This document shows positions 6,064 through 11,850 of a stretch of DNA of 20,587 nt, in pieces (positions within the stretch are counted from its first letter, which is position 1; every line of letters begins with the position of its first letter). A model generated the notes under the pieces. The model was not told the DNA's origin. It saw nothing but the letters and a program-made list of their open reading frames with translations, and made no database searches. The translations under genes were made by a program, and so were the position numbers. Source of the stretch: a virus; the IMG/VR virus record IMGVR_UViG_3300011116_000449, positions 1 through 20,587 of that record; one strand, given 5' to 3'.

Positions 6064-6295
6064 AGCACACCACTTACTTGACCAACAAAAACAAGGGATT
6101 GCCGTTGCACAGCACCTTGTCAATCATGCCCTCCTTGTATGCGGAGACATTGGCCCATCTTGTTTTGATGGCAAAAACTCCAGGGTGGAAGGGTCAAGCG
6201 TGGCACAGGGCGAAGGAATTGGAGGCTTGCCCAACATACCTATGGCTTGGGATAACCACCGATTTAATCAACACCATGAAGGATATAAAACATGA
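6050..6295 (+). CDS. Alternative overlapping frame, possible small gene
   Basis: This frame has AGGA at a good distance from its ATG. Its first 35 residues (ALHHLLD-like start: NEAHHLLDQQKQG, then VNHALLVCGDIG) look like a genuine helical phage peptide. After about residue 36 the sequence turns Gly- and Ser-rich and unlike a folded protein. The frame at 6060-6320 shows the opposite, with an unconvincing start and a convincing end. Either two genes overlap, or one protein is read through a +1 shift near 6150-6175. Confidence 0.3.
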   Translation: MTKNEAHHLLDQQKQGIAVAQHLVNHALLVCGDIGPSCFDGKNSRVEGSSVAQGEGIGGLPNIPMAWDNHRFNQHHEGYKT

Positions 6296-6320
6296 GCGAA
6301 GCATTAACCAGGGTAATTGA
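6060..6320 (+). CDS. Small phage protein with TPGWKGQAWHRAKEL motif
   Basis: The frame holds 86 codons from 6060, whose ATG overlaps the previous stop. The part after the ATG at 6168 (50 residues) is the recognisable one: KTPGWKGQAWHRAKELEACP, then WLGITTDLINTMK, a pattern I associate with short phage proteins of unknown function. The first 36 residues look out of frame, so the true start may be 6168 or the N-terminus may come from the frame at 6050. It overlaps the next gene by 29 bases. Confidence 0.5.
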   Translation: MKHTTYLTNKNKGLPLHSTLSIMPSLYAETLAHLVLMAKTPGWKGQAWHRAKELEACPTYLWLGITTDLINTMKDIKHERSINQGN

Positions 6321-6585
6321 CGAGCAACAAAAGCGAATAGATGATTTGTTGGAGGGCAACAAAAAGCTCATTGAAAGAGCTGACAGGGTTTTTAAACAGA
6401 ATGATGAACTGTTTGAGGCGATGGCAAGATTGCTTGACTATGATTTGCCTTCAGACAATATTACAGATAAACAATGGGCAGACTATTGCTCACTCAAGCA
6501 TGAAGTAAGAATGCAAATGCTAGATGCTGGTTATTGTGTTCGATGCTATGAATTTATTTGTGAATGCGAAAACCAATACGATTAA
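6292..6585 (+). CDS. Coiled-coil protein with C-terminal cysteines
   Basis: This 97-residue protein has AAGGAT seven bases upstream. Residues 1-48 form a long charged helix (VIDEQQKRIDDLLEGNKKLIERADRVF), likely a coiled coil that dimerises. The C-terminus GYCVRCYEFICECEN holds four Cys in a C-x2-C-x5-C-x-C arrangement that might bind a metal. No family recognised. It follows the small overlapping genes on the same transcript. Confidence 0.65.
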   Translation: MSEALTRVIDEQQKRIDDLLEGNKKLIERADRVFKQNDELFEAMARLLDYDLPSDNITDKQWADYCSLKHEVRMQMLDAGYCVRCYEFICECENQYD

Positions 6586-6587
6586 AC

Positions 6588-6809
6588 ATGAGACATGACA
6601 TTGATTGGCACAAGGTGCACGCAAAGGTCGGACAGAAAATACCTGTTTATCCTTTTAAAACAAACGAAACTCCATTTATTGGAACAGTTGAAAAGGTGAC
6701 AATAAATAAATATGGTCGTGTGAGTTATGTAGTAAATGGGCGTGATGTATTTGCAGAAGAATTATTGCCAGCAAAAGGACAGGAAAAACTTAAGATGAGA
6801 GCTTGTTAA
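6588..6809 (+). CDS. Small beta-rich basic protein, unknown function
   Basis: I place the start at the ATG two bases after the upstream stop, giving 73 residues (MRHDIDWHKV). An ATG 24 bases earlier would overlap the upstream gene; neither has a clear ribosome-binding site. The sequence alternates short beta strands: GQKIPVYPF, FIGTVEKVTINKYGRVSYVVNGRDVFAEELLP. This looks like a small SH3-like barrel and could bind nucleic acid or protein, but there is no family match I trust. Confidence 0.6.
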   Translation: MRHDIDWHKVHAKVGQKIPVYPFKTNETPFIGTVEKVTINKYGRVSYVVNGRDVFAEELLPAKGQEKLKMRAC

Positions 6810-7282
6810 TGACTATTTACCTTGGGCTAGATCCTGGTTCCATATCCGGCGCAGTTGGCGCATTGGATTCAAATGGCGATTATTTAGACTCTTTTGAAAT
6901 TCAGCACAAAGATAAAAATATTCTGCCCCTTGTATTCAAAAACATGATATTGCGTTGCATTGACCCACGAGAGGGCGCAGAGATTTGCATGGAATCGGTG
7001 CATTCAATGCCAGGGCAAGGGGTTGCCAGCAGTTTTCAGTTTGGCAGGGCAGTTGGGGTTATCTCAGCCGTGGCTGAATTAACTAATTACCCTTTTCATT
7101 TGGTAACCCCTCAGCGTTGGAAAAAGTATTTTCATTTGACAAGCGATAAAAACGAAAGCCTAGATTTAGCTCGATCATTTTGGCCTGAGGCAAAACTAAC
7201 GAGAAAGAAAGATGGAAACAGGGCCGAAGCGTTATTAATCGCCCTTTATTGGAAAGATCAAATAAATGGCGCAACCAATTAA
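6809..7282 (+). CDS. RuvC-like Holliday junction resolvase
   Basis: This is a 157-residue RNase H-fold nuclease. The motif YLGLDPGSISGAVGAL gives the first catalytic Asp (Asp8), CMESVHSMPGQG gives Glu62, and KKDGNRAEALLIALY gives Asp135 and Glu140. These match the acidic residues that hold two metal ions in RuvC. SSFQFGRAVGV and VTPQRWKKYF are also typical of phage RuvC-like proteins. The family cleaves four-way or branched DNA, resolving recombination and replication intermediates before packaging. The ATG at 6809 shares one base with the previous stop; a TTG six bases earlier is less likely. It pairs logically with the annealing protein of the left block. Confidence 0.85.
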   Translation: MTIYLGLDPGSISGAVGALDSNGDYLDSFEIQHKDKNILPLVFKNMILRCIDPREGAEICMESVHSMPGQGVASSFQFGRAVGVISAVAELTNYPFHLVTPQRWKKYFHLTSDKNESLDLARSFWPEAKLTRKKDGNRAEALLIALYWKDQINGATN

Positions 7283-7484
7283 ACCAGGGCCACGGTATAC
7301 AAGCATCGATTTAAGTGGCGATCAAAGATTAATCCTTGAAACCTTGGGAAATGGAAACTTAAACCAAGGCGCAAAGGTAGCAATTGAGTGGGCAGCACAT
7401 TTTTTTAACTGTGGGCTTGACCCTGAAATGAACCTAAACTTTGTGGGTTTGGTGACAACCCTGCCAAACCAGGATGATGATTGA
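7266..7484 (+). CDS. Small phage protein, unknown function
   Basis: This 72-residue protein overlaps the resolvase gene by 17 bases, with GGAAAG about eight bases before its ATG. It has a Pro-rich start (MAQPIKPGPRYT), one helix (GAKVAIEWAAHFFNCG) and an acidic end. It is the last gene of the rightward middle operon, just before the convergent repeat region. No family recognised. Confidence 0.55.
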   Translation: MAQPIKPGPRYTSIDLSGDQRLILETLGNGNLNQGAKVAIEWAAHFFNCGLDPEMNLNFVGLVTTLPNQDDD

Positions 7485-7490
7485 CTCCAA

Positions 7491-7579
7491 AAGGGCTTGC
7501 CAAAGGGCTTAAAAGGGCTTTTAAGGGGCTTTTGTTGATCAACCCAATGCCCCCTACATGGTCGGGCTTGCAAGGGCTT
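7491..7579 (+). repeat. Iteron-like AAGGGCTT repeats with a central palindrome
   Basis: AAGGGCTT occurs at 7491-7498, 7503-7510, 7513-7520 and 7572-7579, with AAGGGGCTT at 7523-7531 and a partial copy CGGGCTTG at 7563-7570. The first four start 10-12 bases apart, about one helical turn. The perfect palindrome GTTGATCAAC (7534-7543) lies between the copies. This pattern fits binding sites for a replication or regulatory protein, on one face of the helix, in the gap between two converging operons. Confidence 0.6.
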
Positions 7580-7590
7580 AAAAATGGGCA

Positions 7591-7614
7591 AGAAAAAACC
7601 ACCCGAAGGTGGTT
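7591..7614 (-). terminator. Strong intrinsic terminator for the leftward operon
   Basis: Read on the minus strand, AACCACC-TTCG-GGTGGTT forms a perfect seven-pair stem with a UUCG tetraloop, the outer pairs merging into a run of six T (complement of 7593-7598). It lies about 20 bases after the last leftward gene. On the plus strand no T-run follows, so it acts leftward only. Confidence 0.85.
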
Positions 7615-7634
7615 GTGAGTGAGTGGTTACTAAC

Positions 7635-7913
7635 TTATGATGTTAGGTCTTCACAAATTGACATGGCATCATTGATTTCTTGCATGAGTTGAATTTCTTG
7701 ATCTTCGGTCATGCCCATGTCTTTCAATTCATCTAGGGGCATTTTCCCTTCTGTGATTGAACAATCGAAAGCATTTTCAATTCCCCAGGGGCCAAAAATA
7801 ATATTACCCACTCTTAAATCAAAACAAAACCCTGATTGGTCGATTGATTGCAATGTGACAAAACTGCATTTCTGCATGATTTTGTCGTTGATTTCCTTAA
7901 TCTGAATATTCAT
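7635..7913 (-). CDS. Small acidic phage protein, unknown function
   Basis: This 92-residue protein is the last gene of the leftward operon. GAAAGGC stands five bases before the ATG, and the same GAAAGGC motif contains the TGA of the upstream gene. The N-terminal half looks beta-rich (QSIDQSGFCFDLRVGNIIFGPWGIENAF) and the C-terminal half helical and acidic (LDELKDMGMTEDQEIQLMQEIND). No family recognised. Confidence 0.6.
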   Translation of the reverse strand: MNIQIKEINDKIMQKCSFVTLQSIDQSGFCFDLRVGNIIFGPWGIENAFDCSITEGKMPLDELKDMGMTEDQEIQLMQEINDAMSICEDLTS

Positions 7914-7923
7914 TTCAAGCCTT

Positions 7924-8043
7924 TCAAATTAAATCATCTAAGATTGAATACAAGACATGAGCAGGTAAACCAGTGATTTCCAACAAATCAGCCCAGGTCA
8001 ACTCACCAGATTCAAACATATCACGCATTTTTTGGTCACTCAT
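7924..8043 (-). CDS. Tiny helix-turn-helix-like protein
   Basis: This 39-residue frame is preceded by GAAAGGC, the leader shared by the other genes of this operon, six bases before the ATG. Its TGA lies inside the next gene's leader. The sequence ends ELTWADLLEITGLPAHVLYS, which reads like a helix-turn-helix (a DLLEITGLP turn). An upstream in-frame ATG (8058) has no ribosome-binding site. It is too short to stand alone as a typical regulator, so its role is unknown. Confidence 0.5.
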   Translation of the reverse strand: MSDQKMRDMFESGELTWADLLEITGLPAHVLYSILDDLI

Positions 8044-8104
8044 TTCAAAGCCTTTCATTTTTTGCGGGTTAATATTCTCAGGATTAGTGCAAGGGTGGCA
8101 TAGA

Positions 8105-8278
8105 TCAAGGGTTTTCCCCTATCATCTTCAATGCTTGGGCCTTGCAACGATTTACTTGGGCACGGGTTAACCCTTGGGCGATTTGTTCTGCAAGGGTTGA
8201 CGCTTGGGCTGCTTTTACATCATCTGGAGCGATGATGGCCAAAACGAGGGCTTGAGTGAGGGCTTGGGATTGTGTCAT
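8105..8278 (-). CDS. Small Ala-rich helical phage protein
   Basis: I start this 57-residue protein at MTQSQALTQA, with AGGA nine bases upstream. A longer frame to 8320 would overlap the upstream gene. It is two helices: ALTQALVLAIIAPDDVKAAQ, then ASTLAEQIAQGLTRAQVNRC. This pattern is common in short phage proteins of unknown function. Its last codons (GENP) are encoded over an AGGGTTTTCCCC motif copy at 8109-8120. Confidence 0.6.
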   Translation of the reverse strand: MTQSQALTQALVLAIIAPDDVKAAQASTLAEQIAQGLTRAQVNRCKAQALKMIGENP

Positions 8279-8289
8279 TGGTTTAGTTC

Positions 8290-8496
8290 CTATTTGATTG
8301 GATTGCCTGATTTGTCCCAAATATCAAACCATGTTGACATTTGACAATGATCGCATTTGATGCAATATCTGCCTCTGCCATCTGCATATCCATCATCTTT
8401 GACGCTTTCAGGATTTAATGGTTTCAAGCATTGCAAACAACCCCAAATTGCGGCGGTTTTAGCATTTTCATGCCTTGGGAATTGTGGGGTTCTCAT
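8290..8496 (-). CDS. Small zinc-ribbon-like protein
   Basis: This 68-residue protein has two Cys pairs, CLQC (around residue 20) and CIKC with a further Cys in DHC (around 45-51), as in zinc ribbons. AAGGTGG precedes the start, which overlaps the upstream stop as ATGA. The C-terminus is aromatic and acidic (MSTWFDIWDK). Such small zinc proteins may bind DNA or partner proteins; the function here is unknown. Confidence 0.65.
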   Translation of the reverse strand: MRTPQFPRHENAKTAAIWGCLQCLKPLNPESVKDDGYADGRGRYCIKCDHCQMSTWFDIWDKSGNPIK

Positions 8497-8915
8497 GCTA
8501 CCACCTTGTCTGCAATGGCCCAGCTTGCGGACTCGTAACCCTCTAGCCGTGGGATTGCGTCTGCAATAATTGCTTCAATCAGTTTAAACGCAATAGATTC
8601 TTCAAAATCATCGCATTCATTTGATTGATATTTCAAGCACTGAGCCGCTTTAATTGCCTGAATTGCTGTTAATATTGGTGCGCCAGGGTCATAAGTTATT
8701 GTCATAACCTCATTATCACGATAACGATAATTTACGCTTTTAACATTTTCGTCTAATAATATTTGAGCAACGGCTTGCTCATTACCGTAAGTTTTTAATT
8801 GCTCTTTTCCAAACGGGAAACCTAATTGCCTGTTGAAAAAAACTGATAACTTATGCCGTGAGGCATATCGAACCAGAGCATTTATGTGAGTGTCGGTGAC
8901 GATGAAAGCTGACAT
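8493..8915 (-). CDS. Conserved-looking phage protein, unknown function
   Basis: This 140-residue protein begins MSAFIVTDTHINALVRYA and has SVNYRYRDNE in the middle, then AIKAAQCLKYQSNECDDFEESIAFKLIEAI and a closing RLEGYESASWAI. I recognise this arrangement (THI-ALV start, SV-YRY, CY-YQS-E) from phages and prophages, where it remains a hypothetical family. AAAAAGGCGTT precedes the start, a variant of the operon's leader. No catalytic motif is seen. Confidence 0.7.
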   Translation of the reverse strand: MSAFIVTDTHINALVRYASRHKLSVFFNRQLGFPFGKEQLKTYGNEQAVAQILLDENVKSVNYRYRDNEVMTITYDPGAPILTAIQAIKAAQCLKYQSNECDDFEESIAFKLIEAIIADAIPRLEGYESASWAIADKVVA

Positions 8916-8963
8916 TTTGAACGCCTTTTTAAAAGTTGAAGAACCCAGGCAAAGCCCAGGCCA

Positions 8964-8982
8964 AAGGGCACAAAATGCCCTT
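8964..8982. other. Perfect hairpin in the gap between two leftward genes
   Basis: AAGGGCA and TGCCCTT form a seven-pair stem with the loop CAAAA. Next to it CCCAGGC occurs twice (8944-8950 and 8954-8960 region). No T-run follows on either strand, so it is more likely an mRNA-stabilising or processing hairpin than a terminator. Confidence 0.5.
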
Positions 8983-9000
8983 CAGTCTAGGTTTTATGGT

Positions 9001-9270
9001 TCATTCTTCAGCGTAAGCGGATTGGATTCGCTCGCTGGTATCGTCACAATACAGGCCTGAATCCTCCCAGTTTATTTCACAGCCAACCACCTGCCAGCCA
9101 TCATTAGATCGTTCTGTGATGGCATCAAATATCAGTTTTTGATTGTGCATAGCTGATTTATACGATAGTGCCGCACCATCGGAGGTTATGAAATAGCGTG
9201 GATAACCCCCAGGCCAAGCGTATGGGCTTGAAAGGTCGGATTTAAATTGTTCGATAGTATATTGACGCAT
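9001..9270 (-). CDS. Conserved-looking small phage protein, unknown function
   Basis: This 89-residue protein has TTTGAAAGGC before its ATG. Recognisable stretches are YAWPGGYPRYFITSDGAALS (about residues 17-36), then GWQVVGCEINWEDSGLYCDD and ERIQSAYAEE at the end. I know this pattern from short proteins in phages of Burkholderiales, with no assigned role. The alternating polar and aromatic residues suggest a small alpha/beta fold. Confidence 0.7.
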   Translation of the reverse strand: MRQYTIEQFKSDLSSPYAWPGGYPRYFITSDGAALSYKSAMHNQKLIFDAITERSNDGWQVVGCEINWEDSGLYCDDTSERIQSAYAEE

Positions 9271-9295
9271 GATTTAAGCCTTTCAAAGTGTGGTT

Positions 9296-9472
9296 TTATC
9301 GGTTCAACTGATACATAATGTGCCCGATGGTGATGACCATCGTGCCATGATCAATTAAGGTTTTAATCCATGATTGATCGTGGGAATCCCACAAGGGTGA
9401 ATCAATGGGCAGAGTTTTAACTGGTTTCCAGCCCTCTGCCTGAGTTTTTTGGTGCATGGTGATGGTGTACAT
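9296..9472 (-). CDS. Small phage protein, unknown function
   Basis: This 58-residue frame is preceded by TCTGAAAGGCTTCACC, the same leader as its neighbours. It begins MYTITMHQKTQAEGWKPVKT and contains SPLWDSHDQSWIKTLIDHG. The well-placed leader, and the TGA of the tiny upstream frame lying inside it, make a real gene likely. No family recognised. Confidence 0.6.
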   Translation of the reverse strand: MYTITMHQKTQAEGWKPVKTLPIDSPLWDSHDQSWIKTLIDHGTMVITIGHIMYQLNR

Positions 9473-9483
9473 GGTGAAGCCTT

Positions 9484-9564
9484 TCAGAATGTGTACAGAA
9501 TGAAGGCCAAGGCCATGAAAGCCAAGGCCGAACCGATTACGACGATTTTGTCAGATGGGTGCAT
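9484..9564 (-). CDS. 26-residue single-pass membrane peptide (candidate)
   Basis: The frame begins MHPSDKIV and continues as one hydrophobic helix (VVIGSALAFMALAFILY), with a charged N-terminus and a short end. It exactly fills the space between the stop of the gene at 9570 and the leader of the gene at 9472, and its TGA lies within that leader. The ribosome-binding site is weak (AGAG, 13 bases upstream). The repeats AAGGCCAAGGCC encode its ALAF motifs. It could be a small membrane protein of the phage; a chance frame cannot be excluded. Confidence 0.4.
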   Translation of the reverse strand: MHPSDKIVVIGSALAFMALAFILYTF

Positions 9565-9569
9565 GATGT

Positions 9570-9785
9570 TTAAACTCTATCGGTTTGGTTGATGCGCTTG
9601 GATTGCACCCAATGCCAGCCACGCAAGAAAAGCTCAGGGAAAGCGTCCACGAGCTTTTGAGAGTTGCCCTTGTCAGCAACGATGTAAGCATCTCCAATGG
9701 CCCCAGCAAAAGAGCCATGCTGACCCGTGCTGAGTTCGCAAGCGGAAAGGTAAAGTTCGGAAGGGGTGAGAGATTTGTTTGTCAT
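9570..9785 (-). CDS. Small phage protein, unknown function
   Basis: This 71-residue protein begins MTNKSLTPSELYLSACELS and continues TGQHGSFAGAIGDAYIVAD, a pattern typical of short phage proteins (ELYL-A-ELSTG-HGSFA-A-G-AY--AD). CTTGAAAGGC stands seven bases before its ATG. It looks helical with no membrane segment. A longer open frame on the opposite strand (9585-10067) has no support. Confidence 0.65.
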   Translation of the reverse strand: MTNKSLTPSELYLSACELSTGQHGSFAGAIGDAYIVADKGNSQKLVDAFPELFLRGWHWVQSKRINQTDRV

Positions 9786-9806
9786 TTTGAAAGCCTTTCA
9801 AGTTGT

Positions 9807-10013
9807 TTAAACTGTCTCAGGGATTTTGCCCAGCAGTTTGCCCAGGTCGGTGTGCACCTGTTGCTTGGTGCCTGTCATGCCCATGCTCTTGAGGATTTTG
9901 TAACAAGATGCGCCACGGCTCATTTTCATGCCTTTAAGTTCGAGGCCCAGGCCACGCCACAAGGTCAGCAAGCGAAAATGCTCAATTTGGTCAGGGTCGG
10001 TCAGTATGTTCAT
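9807..10013 (-). CDS. Small helical basic phage protein
   Basis: I start this 68-residue protein at MNILTDPDQIEHF because TTTGAAAGGC lies about nine bases upstream. The longer frame to 10145 overlaps the SprT-like gene and has no such site. It is helical and basic (FRLLTLWRGLGLELKGMKMS, then YKILKSMGMTGTKQQVHTDL), so nucleic acid binding is possible. No family recognised. Confidence 0.6.
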   Translation of the reverse strand: MNILTDPDQIEHFRLLTLWRGLGLELKGMKMSRGASCYKILKSMGMTGTKQQVHTDLGKLLGKIPETV

Positions 10014-10092
10014 GGTTTTCACGCCTTTCAAAGTTATAAAGTTTGGCAATATGCCCGTCAACCCTGACCCGCAGGGCTGACAGTCAGACTGT

Positions 10093-10671
10093 TTAAACCC
10101 TTTGCATCTCGCCATGGTCAGGGCAGTGAGGTGCGCCCATCTCATTCAGCCACTTGCCAGCAACCCGAACTGTATAACCACAGTCACGGCAGACGCATTT
10201 CAACAGGCGCGTGGTCTGTTTCTTTTGAGCGTTTGAAGGGATAAGGTCAGCGTGAGGGTAAGCGCCAAGGCGAGCCAGCACGGGTTCAGCCCAGGCCAAG
10301 AATTCAGGGCCAGCCGTGGTGGCTGTCAGCTTGCCTTCTAAGCCGATGGCACGAGCCGTGCGCCCGAACTTCTTGCCGTGCCCGTCACCAGGGTGAACCG
10401 CGTGGATCAACTCATGGGCGAGAATGTCCAAGACCCGCGAACTGTCTGAGATGGTGGGCGAGATGAAAATCTCAGCGTGGCTGTCAGCGCTCGCCCGTGA
10501 TGACCAGCATTCTCCAATGCGCCGATTCTTGGCGCTGAGGGCTGACTTTGAAGGGAAACCGCAAGATGACCTGATGCGCTCAGGGATGGCCTCCCCATGC
10601 TGTTTAAATAGTTTCCTGAGTTCTTCGGTGGCCTTGGAGAGCCATTGCTCCCTGGTGATGTTGCTTGTCAT
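10093..10671 (-). CDS. SprT-like zinc metalloprotease
   Basis: This 192-residue protein is the first gene of the leftward operon. The catalytic motif HELIHAVHPGDGHGKKF (about residues 87-103) contains HExxH plus a following His, as in SprT/Spartan proteases. The C-terminus has a zinc ribbon: CVCRDCGYTVRVAGKW, then PHCPDHGEM. SprT-family proteases cut proteins cross-linked to DNA; small phage members are common but their targets are unknown. The ATG is preceded by CGAAAGGCGTTCAAA, the operon's shared leader. Upstream, TGAGAG/CTCTCA (10699-10704 with 10715-10720) would form a hairpin in the mRNA leader. Confidence 0.8.
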   Translation of the reverse strand: MTSNITREQWLSKATEELRKLFKQHGEAIPERIRSSCGFPSKSALSAKNRRIGECWSSRASADSHAEIFISPTISDSSRVLDILAHELIHAVHPGDGHGKKFGRTARAIGLEGKLTATTAGPEFLAWAEPVLARLGAYPHADLIPSNAQKKQTTRLLKCVCRDCGYTVRVAGKWLNEMGAPHCPDHGEMQRV

Positions 10672-10958
10672 TTTGAACGCCTTTCGATGGTTGATGACTG
10701 AGAGTTTTTCGACGCTCTCACATATATAGCATAATAGAATCGTGCCAGTTTTTATACATCGTTGATTTTAAACAAGAAAATCAGCAACATGAAAACCCTT
10801 ATAGTAATAACCCCTATATAATATCTCACAACATGAAATGTAACTCTAAAATATTCCACATGATGAAACGATTCGGATTAGGGTTTACCCGTAAAGTGTC
10901 ATTGAAAAGGTGCTTAGACGACATTCATTACCCGTCCGACCGGTCGGTTAATTAACTC

Positions 10959-10985
10959 AGGGTTTTCCCTCATAGGGTTTACCCT
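10959..10985. promoter_or_regulatory. Tandem AGGGTTT(T/A)CCCT palindromes
   Basis: AGGGTTTTCCCT (10959-10970) and AGGGTTTACCCT (10974-10985) stand 15 bases apart, start to start. They are the two most symmetrical copies of a motif also found at 698-712, 2062-2075, 2926-2940, 3345-3356, 8109-8120, 10880-10890 and 11393-11404. A double dyad in a promoter region is typical of an operator; the protein that would bind is unknown. Confidence 0.5.
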
Positions 10986-11396
10986 GTGTTGCAGTGGCGC
11001 AACAAACATGGGGGGGAGGGGGTGTGTGTGGCGTAAGAGATTTTGTGGTGCCCCCTCCGCACACGAGAAGTCAAATCAAGGTTTGTTATAGCAATGATTA
11101 GCTTTTGTTGGGAAGGGAGTAGGTGCTACAGACGGGTGGTGGTAGGGTATAGACGAGTTCAGGCACCCGTGAGGGTTAGTCTTCTTTTCAGAAGTGAACC
11201 TCTTGTTTATCTAAGCTAACCAGTATCTTGTTTGTCAGACAAGTGGCTCAGACTACGTTTCCTGTTCACCTTGCCATGATTCATCCCGAATGATGGGGGG
11301 CTACTTAAGAGTCGCCTGACTCGCTACGATTATCCCAATTGGTCGGTTCCACCGCATGGAGGGCTGGGTGATGGCCCCGTGAAGAATGTACTAGGG

Positions 11397-11425
11397 TTTA
11401 CCCCACTTGTCAAACAATGTATAGT
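11397..11425 (+). promoter_or_regulatory. Candidate promoter for the structural operon
   Basis: TTTACC (11397-11402, four of six to TTGACA) lies 17 bases before TATAGT (11420-11425, five of six to TATAAT). The -35 box is part of an AGGGTTTACCCC motif, so a protein bound there would block the promoter. The first structural gene starts about 25 bases downstream. Confidence 0.45.
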
Positions 11426-11454
11426 CTGCCCAAACTTCCATTAGTGGGTAAAGT

Positions 11455-11850
11455 ATGAATGTGATTGATGCCTTGCCAAACAACCTAAAGAAAAAAGGTC
11501 GCCCTAAGGGTGCTGTGAACAAGAAGTTCACTATGGCTACCTATGCTGATAGACCTGCGGCTCTCCTGCCAAAGACTGAAGTTCAGCGCATCAAAGAACT
11601 CAAAGACCTCCTGATAAACAGTGCTGGTTCCAATGTTGTCCACAAAGCAATTCAGATTGCAATGGATGACGATCACCCTGCACAGGCGGCTATGCTCAAA
11701 CTCTGTATGGATCGGATGCTTCCCGTCAGTCTGTTTGAGAAAGAAGGCAAACAGCGTTCTGCTGTAAACATCACTATCTCCGGCATTGGCGGAGTTACGA
11801 TTGGCGAAAATACTGTAGATGCTGAAGATATAGAACCAAAAAATGTCTGA
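11455..11850 (+). CDS. terS: Putative terminase small subunit
   Basis: This 131-residue protein lies directly before the large terminase gene and overlaps it by eight bases. It has a basic AT-hook-like start (LKKKGRPKGAVNKKF, residues 11-25), a helical centre (VQRIKELKDLLI, then AIQIAMDDDHPAQAAMLKLC) and a beta-rich tail. Small terminase subunits bind the packaging site in the phage DNA and load the large subunit. The call rests mainly on position and basic N-terminus, since these proteins diverge strongly. The ribosome-binding site is weak. Confidence 0.6.
   Translation: MNVIDALPNNLKKKGRPKGAVNKKFTMATYADRPAALLPKTEVQRIKELKDLLINSAGSNVVHKAIQIAMDDDHPAQAAMLKLCMDRMLPVSLFEKEGKQRSAVNITISGIGGVTIGENTVDAEDIEPKNV

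Larger units (their letters stand above)
10672..11454. other. Gene-free regulatory or packaging-related region
   Basis: About 780 bases without a credible gene separate the leftward operon from the rightward structural genes. In order it holds an AT-rich part with TATATA boxes (possible leftward promoter), an inverted repeat TGATTTT/AAAATCA (10763-10769 with 10777-10783), and an AGGGTTTACCC copy (10880-10890). Then come CCGACCGGTCGG (10936-10947) followed directly by TTAATTAA (10948-10955), two further AGGGTTT-type palindromes, and TGTTGC/GCAACA (10987-11004). A G-rich run follows whose GGAGGGGG pairs with CCCCCTCC (11015-11022 with 11051-11058), and then hairpins at 11171-11202, 11227-11243 and 11309-11322. 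Its position just before the terminase genes fits a cos or pac site and promoters. Confidence 0.6.

Noticed and set aside
7485-7580. CRISPR array
   Set aside because: The repeats are only eight bases long and spaced 10-12 bases apart, without spacers of uniform length.
9585-10067. A 160-residue plus-strand frame
   Set aside because: It opposes two leftward genes with good leaders and has His- and Cys-rich shadow composition.
10740-10765. Sigma-54 promoter (CTGGCACG on the minus strand)
   Set aside because: The -24-like half is present but no TTGC stands at the required distance.
11059-11450. tRNA gene in the gap before the terminase genes
   Set aside because: GGTTCCACC-like pieces occur, but no cloverleaf with acceptor, D, anticodon and T stems could be built.
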